Positions 25,702 to 35,459 of a stretch of DNA of 64,000 bases are shown one piece after another. The stretch's first letter is position 1. Each line of letters begins with the position of its first letter. Made by a program: the position numbers and the translations under genes. Source of the DNA: Jutongia hominis (lineage in GTDB: Bacteria; Bacillota; Clostridia; Lachnospirales; Lachnospiraceae). The notes under the pieces were generated by a model. That model saw only the letters and a list, made by a program, of their open reading frames with translations. It was not told the DNA's origin and ran no database searches. The DNA is taken from assembly GCF_014384965.1 (NCBI RefSeq), contig NZ_JACRSW010000015.1:33183-97182 (forward strand). Reading direction: 5' to 3'.

Positions 25702-26631
25702 ATGATAAAAATTGAGAATTTAGTAAAGCGATATGGCAATCTGGTTGCCTTAGATCATCTGGATCTTGAGATTGCAAAGGGAGAAATCTTTGGACTGCTA
25801 GGTCCGAACGGATGTGGGAAAACAACAGCGATCGGCTGCATTCTTGCACTTTTAAGATATGACAAAGGTGAAATTACGATCTGTAGTGAAAAGATGACAC
25901 CCGAAAGTTATGATCTGAAAAGAAAGATTGGCATTGTGCCACAGGAAGTTGCCGTTTTTGATCAGCTTACGGTACAGGAAAATATTGATTATTTCTGTGG
26001 TTTGTATTTGCCAGACAGAAAAAAGAGGAAAGAATATGTTGAAGATGCGATCACATTTGTTGGATTAAATGATTACAAAAAAATGTATCCGAAGCAATTA
26101 TCGGGCGGACTGCTGCGAAGATTAAATATTGCCTGTGGTATTGCACACAAGCCGGAGATCATTTTTATGGATGAGCCGACAGTGGCAGTCGATCCGCAGA
26201 GCCGTAATCATATATTAGAAGGAATCCGCAAATTGAATCAGACAGGAGCAACGATCATTTACACTTCACATTATATGGAAGAAGTAGAGCAGATCTGCAC
26301 ACAGATTGCCATTTTAGATCATGGACAATGCATCGCAAAAGGAACCAAAGAAGAGTTAAAACAAATGATCCGAACAGGCGAAAAGATTACTGTAGAAGAA
26401 GCTGCCCTAAGCGATCAGCAGCTTGAGCATATCAGACAGATGGAGCAGGTTTATGCAGTGGATTATCAGGAACAGGTTCTTTTAGTACGATTTGATGGAA
26501 CGGATCATAATATTGTAAAACTTTTGCAATATCTACAAGAGCAAACGATTTGCTTTGGCAGAGTGTACTCAGAACTGCCTACATTAAATGATGTATTCTT
26601 AGAAATTACAGGGAAGAGCTTACGTGATTAA
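25702..26631 (+). CDS. ABC transporter ATP-binding protein (LnrL/YfiL-like)
   Basis: The ATPase subunit of an ABC-2-type exporter. Walker A is GPNGCGKTT, the Q-loop QEVAVFD, the signature LSGGLLRRL (LSGGQ variant), Walker B IIFMDEPTVAVD and the H-loop TSHYMEE. The C-terminal ~90 residues resemble DUF4162-type tails of drug and bacteriocin exporters. ATG 25702 (MIKIENLVKRYGN) fits the family start. In-frame ATGs at 25690 and 25681 exist, and GGAAGGA is better spaced for neither. Two permease genes follow directly, forming a three-gene operon. Confidence 0.92.
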   Translation: MIKIENLVKRYGNLVALDHLDLEIAKGEIFGLLGPNGCGKTTAIGCILALLRYDKGEITICSEKMTPESYDLKRKIGIVPQEVAVFDQLTVQENIDYFCGLYLPDRKKRKEYVEDAITFVGLNDYKKMYPKQLSGGLLRRLNIACGIAHKPEIIFMDEPTVAVDPQSRNHILEGIRKLNQTGATIIYTSHYMEEVEQICTQIAILDHGQCIAKGTKEELKQMIRTGEKITVEEAALSDQQLEHIRQMEQVYAVDYQEQVLLVRFDGTDHNIVKLLQYLQEQTICFGRVYSELPTLNDVFLEITGKSLRD

Positions 26632-26688
26632 AGGACATACATAGAAAAGCAGATAATAGAAATTATCAGGAAAAAGGAGAACGATAGA

Positions 26689-27816
26689 ATGATTAAATAT
26701 AGTCTTTTACGTATATTGCGTGACCGGGTGACTATTTTTTGGGCATTGTGCTTTCCATTTATTCTCGCAACTCTTTTTGAAGTATCTTTTGGTCATATGA
26801 ACGACAGTTTAGACCAGATACAGACAGCGGTTGTAGTCAAAAGAGATGGGCAGACGGCACAGACGTTTCAAAAATTTTTAAAAGAGGTACAAAAAGAAGA
26901 TAATGATCTGCTCGCTGTTTCTACAATGGATCAAAAAGAAGCCGATCGGAAATTAAAGTCAGAAAAGATTGCCGGATATTATCTGTTAGGAGAAGATGTC
27001 AGCCTGACGGTAGCAGGAAATGGCGTGCCGGAAAGTGTTTTACAATCTTTGATGGAAAGCTATGACAGCCAGGCAGCGTATTTGAAAACAATCCTTAAAG
27101 AAAAACCGCAACAGCTTGCTGCCGTCACGCAGAAGATTGGAAAAAATGTACTAAAAAGTGCAACGGTAAAAGAAGTGACGCTGAGTGGTAAGAAAGTGGA
27201 TGGAATGATTCAGTATTTCTTTTCTGCGGTGGCAATGGCATGTATGTTTGGATGCTTTTTAGGCATGGAGGCAGCCATTCGTTTGCAAGCCAATGTAAAA
27301 GCAGTTGCGGCAAGACGCTGTGTGAGCAGTACGTCCAAAATGAAAATGGCATTGGCTGATATTGCAATGGTGATCTTAGTTGATTATGTTTTTGTCGTAT
27401 TGTTTCTTGTCTATCTGGTCTTTGGTTTAAAGAAAGATTTTGGAAACAATCCTGCACCGATCCTTTTGATCACATTTGCCGGCTGTCTGATCGGAGCTTC
27501 CATGGGACTTTTGGTTGGCAGTATCGGAAAATGGGGTGAAGATGTCAAAGTAGCGATCATTCTTTCGGTCAGCCTTGGCACTACATTCTTATCCGGTCTT
27601 ATGGTAAGCGGAATCAAAGGACTGATCGAAAAATATTGTCCGATCCTTAACCGGATCAACCCGTCAGCCCTGATCACCGATGCGTTGTACAGCGTTGCGG
27701 TATATCCTGATGTGGCACGTTACCGTCAGGATGTTGCAATCATGCTTCTAATGGGAGCTTTATGTATTGCTATAGTATTCTTTTTGACAAGGAGGGTTCG
27801 CTATGACAGTATTTAA
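26689..27816 (+). CDS. ABC-2-type permease (LnrM-like)
   Basis: 375 residues. One N-terminal helix (IFWALCFPFILATLFE) is followed by an extracytoplasmic domain of about 140 residues, then five to six C-terminal helices, the ABC2_membrane_3 layout. AAAGGAG precedes the ATG. It overlaps the second permease by 14 bases. Length and arrangement match LnrM/YfiM. The cargo is unknown; lipid-targeting antibiotics are suggested only by the Lnr comparison. Confidence 0.87.
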   Translation: MIKYSLLRILRDRVTIFWALCFPFILATLFEVSFGHMNDSLDQIQTAVVVKRDGQTAQTFQKFLKEVQKEDNDLLAVSTMDQKEADRKLKSEKIAGYYLLGEDVSLTVAGNGVPESVLQSLMESYDSQAAYLKTILKEKPQQLAAVTQKIGKNVLKSATVKEVTLSGKKVDGMIQYFFSAVAMACMFGCFLGMEAAIRLQANVKAVAARRCVSSTSKMKMALADIAMVILVDYVFVVLFLVYLVFGLKKDFGNNPAPILLITFAGCLIGASMGLLVGSIGKWGEDVKVAIILSVSLGTTFLSGLMVSGIKGLIEKYCPILNRINPSALITDALYSVAVYPDVARYRQDVAIMLLMGALCIAIVFFLTRRVRYDSI

Positions 27817-28954
27817 AGGTTATATGCTGCTTGCTAAGAGAAATATCAAAGGGATCATAGTTTATTTTACTATATTTACCGGGATCGCTGTTGCAATGGG
27901 AATGTCAAGGAACGGAAAGTTTAGCTCATTTACGGCAACGAAGCTGAATATTGCAGTTGTAGATTGCGATCGGAGCGAATGTTCTGAGGAAGTAGTACGT
28001 TTCTTAAAAAAGAACCATCATGTAACAGAAGCGTCCTATGATCCGTCTGCCTTGCAAGAAAGGCTTTATTATGAGGATGTCAAACTTGTTGTGTGTATAC
28101 AAAAAGGATTTGAGAAAGATACACTGTCAGGAAAAGGTGGCGGGATCGAATATACACAAAATCCCGGAGAATATAATGGAATGTATGTGGAAGCACAATT
28201 AAATCGTCTGGTGCAGAACATGAAGCAATATTATGATGCCGGATACAGCGTTTCAGAAAGTTATGACAAAGTCGCAAAACAGCCGCAAAGCAAAGTTCAT
28301 ATGGAAAATATCAATGGAAATGGAGGGCAGGAAGCTGGTTATGTCGGGTTCTTCCGCTTTTATCCATATCTGATGTTAGCCGTCTTATGTACGATTTTGG
28401 GGACATTGCTGGTAGAATTTCGCAACAAAAATGTGAAAATGCGCCTGAATGCATCGAGTGTCAGCTTATTTTCACAAAATATAACATCTATTTTTGTGTT
28501 TTTAATGATCGGTTGTATACTTTATGCTGTTACAATGCTTTTGGCATTTGCAATACATGGCAGGAAACTTGTGACAGCACCAAATCTCTGGTATTATTTT
28601 TTGAACAGTTTTCTTGTTATGCTGATATCATTAGCTATTTCTTTTCTTGTCGGGTTGTTTGTCAAAAACCGACAGCAGGTATCGATCATTGTGACACCGA
28701 TTTCTCTGGCGTTTTGTTTCTTATGCGGTGTCTTTGTACCGATACAATATATGCCGGATGGGATCGTGCATATTGCAAGATTTCTACCAATCTACTGGTT
28801 TGAAACTGTCAATGATCTGCTTGCAAAACATGCAGATATTAGTGGTCATATTCAGAGTCAGATCCTTCGTGGTATGGGTATGGAGCTGTTGTTTTTCATT
28901 GTTTTGATCAGTTGCAGCATGGCAGTTGCAAAATACCAGCAGCAGGAAGGATAG
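27803..28954 (+). CDS. ABC-2-type permease (LnrN-like)
   Basis: 383 residues with the same topology as its partner: helix near 15-32, a large outer domain, and helices from about 185 on, including an FRFYPYLMLAVLC start and CGVFVPIQYMPDGIVHIARFLP near the end. The ribosome site AAGGAGG lies inside the preceding gene. The two permeases probably form a heterodimer with two copies of the upstream ATPase. Confidence 0.87.
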   Translation: MTVFKGYMLLAKRNIKGIIVYFTIFTGIAVAMGMSRNGKFSSFTATKLNIAVVDCDRSECSEEVVRFLKKNHHVTEASYDPSALQERLYYEDVKLVVCIQKGFEKDTLSGKGGGIEYTQNPGEYNGMYVEAQLNRLVQNMKQYYDAGYSVSESYDKVAKQPQSKVHMENINGNGGQEAGYVGFFRFYPYLMLAVLCTILGTLLVEFRNKNVKMRLNASSVSLFSQNITSIFVFLMIGCILYAVTMLLAFAIHGRKLVTAPNLWYYFLNSFLVMLISLAISFLVGLFVKNRQQVSIIVTPISLAFCFLCGVFVPIQYMPDGIVHIARFLPIYWFETVNDLLAKHADISGHIQSQILRGMGMELLFFIVLISCSMAVAKYQQQEG

Positions 28955-28976
28955 TGATAGAAAATCCTAAGGGGAA

Positions 28977-29028
28977 CATTCATAAACTGTTTAGCCGGTA
29001 TATACAGGAAGAACAGTTTATGAAATGC
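28977..29028. repeat. inverted repeat downstream of the exporter
   Basis: CATTCATAAACTGTT at the left pairs with AACAGTTTATGAAATG at the right around a 21-base loop. No T-run follows. Confidence 0.6.
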
Positions 29029-29092
29029 TGAAGAATAGAAAAATCCGGAAAGATGTCCGGCTGACAGATTGCGATAAGTAAAATACATTTTG

Positions 29093-29120
29093 AAAAAGTC
29101 TATTTTGAATAGACTTTTTT
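29093..29120 (+). terminator. intrinsic terminator of the ABC exporter operon
   Basis: Stem AAAAAGTCTATT/AATAGACTTTTT with a 3-base loop and T-run. Confidence 0.85.
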
Positions 29121-29220
29121 GTTTGTAATCGCTATAATAGGTGCAAGTATTAAAAGGATGTTTGTATTCTGATGGAAAATAACATAGCAGATATATTTGC
29201 TTTATCGGATGGAGGGAAAA

Positions 29221-30567
29221 TTGTTGGAAGATAAAAAGAAATATCAGGATCATGCAGGATCGGAGACTGTAAAAGATTCCCAAAAAGACCGGGAAAAAGA
29301 TTTGCAGGATCAGAATAAAAAACAGAACGCAAAAGGCACACAAGAGAAGAGTGCTGCTTCTAAGTCGGGAAGTGAAGCAAAGGCAGGCAAAAAGATCCGC
29401 TGGATCACGATCAATGAAAAATATATGTCAGTCTGTCGTTATGTACTTTTTGTGCTTTTTATTGCAATAGTAGTATATATGCTGGTATCGCATTGGAGTG
29501 CGACAACGGCATTTATTTCTAATCTGTTAAAAGTGTTGTCTCCGTTTATATTGGGTTTGCTGATCGCATACTTTTTATTGCCGATCGTGGTCAGGACAGA
29601 TGGTTTGTTACAAAAGATCACGAAAGGCAGAAAACCAAAACTTACCAAAGTACTTGCGATGCTGATTTCTTATATTTTGGTGCTTGGTTTTATTGCGGTT
29701 ACATTCGTTTTTGTTATTCCTCAAATGGGACAAAGTATTCAGGAATTAACCAATAAGGTTCCGGGAATGTATCAGACCGTCACGGCAGAACTGGTGCATT
29801 TGCAGGAACGCTATCCGGATCTGGACACAGAGTTGATCGAGGAGCAGTTACAAAATATTGTTCCGAATCTGATCAAGCTGGGAACAAACTTAGTCAGCAA
29901 TGCAATTCCTATGCTGTATTCGGTATCGGTATCGATTGTCAAATGGCTGATCAATCTATTGCTTGGTATTGTGATTTCAATTTATATGATCTATAGCAAG
30001 GATATGTTCCGTTATGAGGCAAAAAGAGTTGTTTATGCGATCTTTCCGGAAGAAAAGGGAGATGTTCTTTGTAAGACCTGCCGTGAATGCAATGGAATCT
30101 TTAGTGCGTTTTTGATCAGTAAGGCGATCGATTCGCTGATCATTGGCTGTATCTGCTGTGTTGCAATGAATCTGTTACATCTGCCATATGCGGTATTGTT
30201 AAGCGTTATCGTAGGCATTACAAATATGATTCCTTATTTTGGACCGTTTATCGGAGCGGTTCCCGGTGTATTGATCTATCTTTGTACAAACTGGGAGTAT
30301 GCGATCATCTTTGCAGTCATGATTTTTATTTTACAACAGTTTGATGGTATTATTCTCGGACCGAGACTGCTTGGTCAGTCAACCGGTCTGAGTCCGATAT
30401 GGGTTATTTTTGCGATTACGGTAGGCGGTGCTTATTTTGGTGTGATCGGTATGTTTATCGGAGTTCCGGTTGTGGCTGTTATTGCATATCTTTGTAATAC
30501 ATTCTTAAATAGCAGGCTGAAAGGAAAGCATGTGAAAGCCTTAAAAGAATTTGATGAAGAACCATAA
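29221..30567 (+). CDS. AI-2E-family membrane protein with charged N-terminal tail
   Basis: About 448 residues. The first ~60 are Lys/Asp/Gln-rich and presumably cytosolic. Two helices follow (VLFVLFIAIVVYMLVS, LSPFILGLLIAYFLLPI), then a helical hairpin domain and five or more C-terminal helices. The PF01594 family core is NMIPYFGPFIGAVPG and ILGPRLLGQSTGLSP. TTG 29221 (or 29224) is preferred because GGAGGG lies just upstream; ATG 29197 would have no site. Transport substrate unknown. It is a longer paralogue of the protein at 11664-12707. Confidence 0.85.
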   Translation: MLEDKKKYQDHAGSETVKDSQKDREKDLQDQNKKQNAKGTQEKSAASKSGSEAKAGKKIRWITINEKYMSVCRYVLFVLFIAIVVYMLVSHWSATTAFISNLLKVLSPFILGLLIAYFLLPIVVRTDGLLQKITKGRKPKLTKVLAMLISYILVLGFIAVTFVFVIPQMGQSIQELTNKVPGMYQTVTAELVHLQERYPDLDTELIEEQLQNIVPNLIKLGTNLVSNAIPMLYSVSVSIVKWLINLLLGIVISIYMIYSKDMFRYEAKRVVYAIFPEEKGDVLCKTCRECNGIFSAFLISKAIDSLIIGCICCVAMNLLHLPYAVLLSVIVGITNMIPYFGPFIGAVPGVLIYLCTNWEYAIIFAVMIFILQQFDGIILGPRLLGQSTGLSPIWVIFAITVGGAYFGVIGMFIGVPVVAVIAYLCNTFLNSRLKGKHVKALKEFDEEP

Positions 30568-30673
30568 TCAATAGAAAGTTAATCGAAAAGATAGAAAGTC
30601 TGAAAAAGGTTAGATATATAACAGGCAGTACAAAAAGCCGGACATATAACAGGCAGTATAAAAAAGTAGAATT

Positions 30674-30711
30674 AAAAAACGGAAATAACAGACCGGTTAC
30701 TTCCGTTTTTT
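30674..30711. terminator. bidirectional terminator
   Basis: AAAAAACGGAA(A)TAAC and GTTACTTCCGTTTTTT form a stem with A/T runs on both sides, between convergent genes. Confidence 0.85.
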
Positions 30712-30713
30712 GT

Positions 30714-31376
30714 CTATCGATGTGCTACAAAGCGGCAGATCGGCTTTCCTTCTGCGTAGAATTTCTGTTCGTACTCCGTCATGACATTATTTGGGGCGGG
30801 ACCGTCTTTGTGCAGATCAAAAGAAACTTCATCCTTGATCCAGTTCATGGCGTTCAGTTCTTCTAAAGAAAAATCAAACAAAGGTCGGTTATCGGTTTTG
30901 AACTGTACATATCCGTCTTTTGTTAAGATCTTGTCATAACGTTCCAAAAAGCAGCGTGAAGTCAATCTTCTTTTTGAATGACGATCCTTTGGCCATGGAT
31001 CCGAAAAGTTCAGATAGATCTTTGAAATCTCGTCCGGTGCAAAGTAGGAAGTGATGTCTTCTGCATCCATTCGCATAAAACGGAGATTTTCTAATTCAAG
31101 ATCAGCTCTTTTATCTAAGGCACGAACCAGAACACTCGAATATTTCTCGATTCCGATATAATTTATATCAGGATTTTCTTTTGCCATCTGTGTGATAAAC
31201 TGTCCCTTTCCCATACCAATCTCAATATGGATCGGATGATCATTGTTGAAAAAATTCTGATTCCATAATCCCTTGAAATCTTCTCCGTTTTCACCATCAG
31301 TCTGTATTGTAAAAGCGTCATTTAGGATGCGTTCCTGCGATCCCGGTACATTTCTAAGTCTCATGAAAAACCTCAT
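30714..31376 (-). CDS. trmB: tRNA (guanine-N7-)-methyltransferase
   Basis: Makes m7G46 in tRNA using SAM. The 220-residue protein starts MRLRNVPGSQERI after four optional residues. It has the SAM site HIEIGMGKGQFI, NYIGIEKYSSVLVRAL, LRFMRMDAED and the hallmark NFSDPWPKDRHSKRRLT. The end is KFYAEGKPICRF. Full length, with no anomaly. Its 5' flank is occupied within seven bases by element copy C, so its promoter must lie in or beyond the repeat. Confidence 0.95.
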   Translation of the reverse strand: MRFFMRLRNVPGSQERILNDAFTIQTDGENGEDFKGLWNQNFFNNDHPIHIEIGMGKGQFITQMAKENPDINYIGIEKYSSVLVRALDKRADLELENLRFMRMDAEDITSYFAPDEISKIYLNFSDPWPKDRHSKRRLTSRCFLERYDKILTKDGYVQFKTDNRPLFDFSLEELNAMNWIKDEVSFDLHKDGPAPNNVMTEYEQKFYAEGKPICRFVAHR

Positions 31377-31382
31377 TTCTAT

Positions 31383-31908
31383 TCAGCCATTTGTAAAATA
31401 CACTCTTGTACTGTGATGACCATCCGCATGGCAAAAATGAAATGTATCATATTCATGTTCTTGATTTGTGTTTTAAGTTTCTTTTAATTTTTTGAATAGA
31501 CACGACAGCTGATTAGAATTTTTGATTTTTTATTCTTTTTTGCTGATTGGGCGCAGGTCATAACTATAGGGGCGACTCAGTCTGAGTAGCATTGCTGTTT
31601 GGGACACGCTTTCGCTTCGCAAAGCCACGTAGCGCACACATAGTCTGCTAAAAAACAGCAGCCAAGTGGCGACGGGCTTAGAGATTCCCAAACAGCAATG
31701 TACATCAGAACTGGCCTTGCCCCTATATCAGATGAGAGCGCCCATAATCATGGCAAAAAAGAAAAAATCTTAAAAATTCTTATCAGGTGAAACAGTGCTT
31801 CAAAAAATATAAGAAACTTAAAACACAGTGTAATCTTTTAAGATATGATGTATTTCCGTATTTTTCCATACTGGTGGTTTCGGAAAAGACTTTTTTGCAA
31901 ATGTCTGA
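31383..31908 (+). repeat. palindromic structured element, copy C
   Basis: About 526 bp. The ends are TCAGCCATTTGTAAAA and TTTTTTGCAAATGTCTGA. The 195-nt core at 31549-31743 differs from copy A at about a dozen positions. Both arms carry TTTTAAGTTTC where copies A and B carry TTTCTATTTC, so the two arms changed together. It lies between divergent trmB and argC. Confidence 0.9.
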
Positions 31909-32025
31909 TTATTTTTATTTTATTTATGGTGATGCAGTCTTTATAGTATCAAAAAAATGTATTTGCGTAAAGCAGTTATCCGTTTGTCTGCTATATGGCG
32001 GCAAAGCAGACGCACATTTGAAATC

Positions 32026-32053
32026 TTTACACACTTACAGTTTGTGTTATAAT
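32026..32053 (+). promoter_or_regulatory. argC promoter
   Basis: TTTACA (32026-32031), a 16-bp spacer and TATAAT (32048-32053). It sits about 120 bp beyond the end of element C. No clear ARG box was seen. Confidence 0.65.
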
Positions 32054-32188
32054 AGAGAGACATCAAAAGCGAACACAGATGTGCAGATATTTATTCGTGA
32101 TGCAAAGCTGTTCTGTCAGGTTGACGTGATTTCAAAAGACAGATACAAAATAAATGATCTGTTTCACAATAGAAAAGAGGATGAATTT

Positions 32189-33136
32189 ATGAAAACAAAA
32201 GTATTTATTGATGGTAGTGCAGGAACAACAGGACTTAGAATTGATGAGCGTTTTGCAAATCGTGATGATGTAGAGATCTTGAAGATCGATCCTGAGAAGA
32301 GAAAAGATGTTGAAGAGAGAAAGAAGATGATCAACGCATCGGATATCACTTTTTTGTGTCTGCCGGATGCTGCCTCAAGAGAGTCGGTTTCTCTTGTAGA
32401 AAATGATCAGGTATGTATTATAGATACGTCTACAGCCCATCGTACAGAAGCAGGATGGGCATATGGATTTCCAGAATTATCAAAAGAACATCGCGAAAAG
32501 ATCAAAACAGGAAAAAGGATCGCTGTACCGGGCTGCCATGCGACAGGCTTTATTTCCGTTGTCTATCCGTTAGTTGCAAATGGCATTTTGCCAAAAGATT
32601 ATCCGGTCAGCAGCTTTTCGCTGTCGGGTTATAGCGGAGCAGGCAAGAATACGATCGCGGCATATCAGAGTTTAGATCGTCCGGAAGCCTTTTCATCAGG
32701 AAGAGAATATGCTCTGACACAGCAGCATAAACATCTAAAGGAAATGAAAGCGATCACCGGAATTGACAGACTGCCGCTGTTTTCACCGATCATAGACGAC
32801 TATTATAGTGGTATGGTAGTATCTGTGCCATTATATACCGATATGCTGAAAGCAGGAAGTACTGTTGAATCTGTTCGTGACTGCCTGGCAAAGCATTATG
32901 AAGGAGAGCCGTTTATACAGGTCTGCCCGCTTGACAATGAAGTGTCCGAAAGCGGTTTCCTACCGGGCAATGGTTTATCAGGCTGGGATGGCCTGAAGAT
33001 TTATGTAACAGGAAATGAGGATCGCATTGTAGTGTCTTCACAATTTGACAATCTCGGAAAAGGTGCATCCGGTGCAGCGATCCAGTGTATGAACATTGTA
33101 CTCGGATATGATGAAAGCAAGGGATTAAACCTTTAA
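32189..33136 (+). CDS. argC: N-acetyl-gamma-glutamyl-phosphate reductase (type 2)
   Basis: Catalyses the NADPH-dependent reduction step of arginine synthesis. 315 residues. The Rossmann start is KVFIDGSAGTTGLRI, the active-site Cys lies in VPGCHATGF, and SLSGYSGAGK and GNEDRIVVSSQFDNLGKGASGAAIQ end the fold. The short length and GSAGTTGL are typical of the type 2 subfamily. ATG 32189 has GAGGATG upstream. The reading frame stays open for 134 codons before it, through the right arm of element C, but that part is not ArgC. No other arg gene is adjacent. Confidence 0.93.
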   Translation: MKTKVFIDGSAGTTGLRIDERFANRDDVEILKIDPEKRKDVEERKKMINASDITFLCLPDAASRESVSLVENDQVCIIDTSTAHRTEAGWAYGFPELSKEHREKIKTGKRIAVPGCHATGFISVVYPLVANGILPKDYPVSSFSLSGYSGAGKNTIAAYQSLDRPEAFSSGREYALTQQHKHLKEMKAITGIDRLPLFSPIIDDYYSGMVVSVPLYTDMLKAGSTVESVRDCLAKHYEGEPFIQVCPLDNEVSESGFLPGNGLSGWDGLKIYVTGNEDRIVVSSQFDNLGKGASGAAIQCMNIVLGYDESKGLNL

Positions 33137-33165
33137 AAGAAAATAAGTAAGACGGAGGGAATAGA

Positions 33166-34398
33166 ATGGGTAAAAAATGTAGAAAATGGATTATTTGGTG
33201 CGCACTTTTGATTCTAGGCATTACAATGCCATTATCGGCGACAACAGCTCAGGCAGCACAGACAGAGCAGGGATCATGGCTGAATGATACATGGTCTTCC
33301 CTTTTAGGGTATAATTATAGTACGACAAGCAGCCCTTCACCTACTGCCGGTATGAACACAACGCAGGAAACACCATATGATTCTATCGTAAGTGCAAATA
33401 TTTCGGGATATACAGCGACCTCTCTGAGTCTGGAATGGATCAGCCTTGGTAATGGAAACGGATACCATATCTATCGGAAAAGCAGCTATGATAAAGAGTA
33501 TACATTACTTGGAACAGTTGCCAATAAACAGGGCAGCTTATTAACCTATAAAGATACTTCCTTCCAAAGGGGTATTTCTTACAGCTATAAGATTGCGGCA
33601 TATCGAACCGATGCAGCGACCGGATCACAAAGTGACACGACCTCTGTTACTTTGACAAAGAAAGTTGCATTGCCAAGAGTCAGCTTTATTTCCGTAAAAA
33701 GAAACGGTACAAATGCTAAGTTAAAATGGAAAAAAGTCAATGGAATTTCCGGTTATGAGATATATCGTAAGAATAGTGGAAGTTCTTTTAAGAAGGCAAA
33801 AACGGTCAGTAATCCATCTGCATTGACATGGACTTCTAAGAAAGTTTCTAAAAAGAAAACAACAAAATATAAGGTTCGTGCTTTTGTTATCTATAACGGT
33901 AAAAAAGTATACGGTAATTTCAGTGATGTTTTACAGACATATAGTGCAAGTCAGAATTCATTAGCCAAGAGGATCCGTTCGTTACAAAAGAAATTTCCAA
34001 ATGGAAAGTATTGGAATCATGCCGGCAAAAGTTCTTATAACAGTTCTACGATCACGAGTCGTCCATGTGATCATAGTATCGGAAATGGTCTGACGACCTG
34101 CAATCATTACAATTGTCCAAATGGAATTTTAGGATACCAATGTTATGGCTTTGCATGGAAAATGAGTGATCTTTTATATGGAAGAAGTGCTAAGATCAAG
34201 AATTTTACAAGTTATGCAAAATGCAAACCGGGTGATGTAGTCCGTTATAGCGGTCATTCTGTGATCATCACCGAAAAGCATGGCGGTTATGTTGTGGTCG
34301 GAGAATGTAATTATGGAAATACCTGTTTGATCAAATGGGGACGCAAAGTGAGCAGTGCCGAACTTGCAGGGGCTGTTTACAGCAGAAGATATCGCTAG
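33166..34398 (+). CDS. secreted protein, two Fn3-like domains and a cysteine-peptidase-like C-terminus
   Basis: 410 residues. A signal peptide (MGKKCRKWIIWCALLILGITMPLSA) is cut near AQA. Two fibronectin-III-like modules occupy about 75-165 and 168-262 (ISGYTATSLSLEW..., VSGYEIYRK pattern). The C-terminal ~140 residues have Cys in LGYQCYGFAWKMSD and His in YSGHSVIITEKHGGYVVVGECNYG, the order found in NlpC/P60 or CHAP-type amidases. Cell-wall hydrolysis is therefore plausible but unproven. GACGGAGG precedes the ATG. Confidence 0.72.
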   Translation: MGKKCRKWIIWCALLILGITMPLSATTAQAAQTEQGSWLNDTWSSLLGYNYSTTSSPSPTAGMNTTQETPYDSIVSANISGYTATSLSLEWISLGNGNGYHIYRKSSYDKEYTLLGTVANKQGSLLTYKDTSFQRGISYSYKIAAYRTDAATGSQSDTTSVTLTKKVALPRVSFISVKRNGTNAKLKWKKVNGISGYEIYRKNSGSSFKKAKTVSNPSALTWTSKKVSKKKTTKYKVRAFVIYNGKKVYGNFSDVLQTYSASQNSLAKRIRSLQKKFPNGKYWNHAGKSSYNSSTITSRPCDHSIGNGLTTCNHYNCPNGILGYQCYGFAWKMSDLLYGRSAKIKNFTSYAKCKPGDVVRYSGHSVIITEKHGGYVVVGECNYGNTCLIKWGRKVSSAELAGAVYSRRYR

Positions 34399-34561
34399 TA
34401 AGGGAAAAAGCATGCAATAAGAAAGATATTGTCAGCAGGCAAGAAAGCATGCAGCACGCTTAATACTATAAATATAAGATAATGTTAAGGTTTGTACTAC
34501 ATCTAAATAAGACTGCTATGCTATGATAATAATTACAGAACAAACGGAAATGAGGATTATT

Positions 34562-35386
34562 ATGGAGAAAGCATGGACGAGAAGAGAATTAAAAGAGAAA
34601 AGCAAAACCATACTTGGAATGCAATATTGGCGTATGGTTTTGGTTGCTTTTATTGTATCTGTTCTGTGTAGTGGAAGCTTTGTGACAGATAGTGTACCTT
34701 CTATGCTAAGTGACCAGTCAACAGAATTGATACAGACTCATGTGATGCAGCAGGATTCTGCATCACAGAAAACAGAGGTAGTAAAAAAAGGAAAACAAAA
34801 GCTAAAGGATTTTAAGAACAGCAAAGAATTTCAAAAAACATTTCCTGCTATTGTGATTTCTTTTATAGCCGTTATAGTGATGGGAATGATCGTAGTTGGA
34901 TTTACAATTTTGATCATTGTTTTTGTATGCAATCCTTTTTCGGTCGGAGCAGCACGCTTTATGAGCATGGGATTTGAGAAAAAGCCAAAGTTTAAAGAAT
35001 TGTTCTTTGCATTTGAACACGAATACCGCAATGTCGTTGATACGATGTTCTTTCGGAGTCTGTATACATTTTTGTGGTCACTTCTTTTTATCATACCGGG
35101 AATCGTTAAGAAGTATGAGTATCGTATGGTGCCTTATATTCTTGCACAGACACCGGATATGAACAAAAAACAGGCATTGGCACTTAGCAGTCAGATGATG
35201 CACGGTCAGAAATGGAATGCATTTGTGCTGGATCTTTCTTTTCTTGGATGGCGTATTTTGAGTGGTATTACACTTGGGCTGGTTGGTACATTTTATGCTT
35301 CTCCTTATATTCATCTGACAAATGCATCGTTGTACCGTACATTACAGGGATTGGACGAGCAATACGGTAACATTTATATTGGCTGA
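34562..35386 (+). CDS. DUF975 family membrane protein
   Basis: 274 residues. The start MEKAWTRRELKEKSKTILGMQYWRM is the DUF975 hallmark. About five helices follow, with FIIPGIVKKYEYRMVPYILAQTPDM and ALALSSQMMHGQKW in between, both conserved in this family. Function is unknown. ATG 34562 has GAGGAT seven bases upstream; an earlier in-frame ATG at 34523 is rejected. It precedes a VanRS-like two-component pair. Confidence 0.88.
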   Translation: MEKAWTRRELKEKSKTILGMQYWRMVLVAFIVSVLCSGSFVTDSVPSMLSDQSTELIQTHVMQQDSASQKTEVVKKGKQKLKDFKNSKEFQKTFPAIVISFIAVIVMGMIVVGFTILIIVFVCNPFSVGAARFMSMGFEKKPKFKELFFAFEHEYRNVVDTMFFRSLYTFLWSLLFIIPGIVKKYEYRMVPYILAQTPDMNKKQALALSSQMMHGQKWNAFVLDLSFLGWRILSGITLGLVGTFYASPYIHLTNASLYRTLQGLDEQYGNIYIG

Positions 35387-35459
35387 AAATAATAAGATAA
35401 TGATGTTATAGCATATAATGAGTGGTAATATAGAGAACGCGATAAGGGGGTAAATGGTA

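Noticed and set aside
31787..32188. 134-residue N-terminal extension of ArgC
   Set aside because: It runs through the right arm of element C and the argC promoter; ArgC proper begins at 32189 with a ribosome site.
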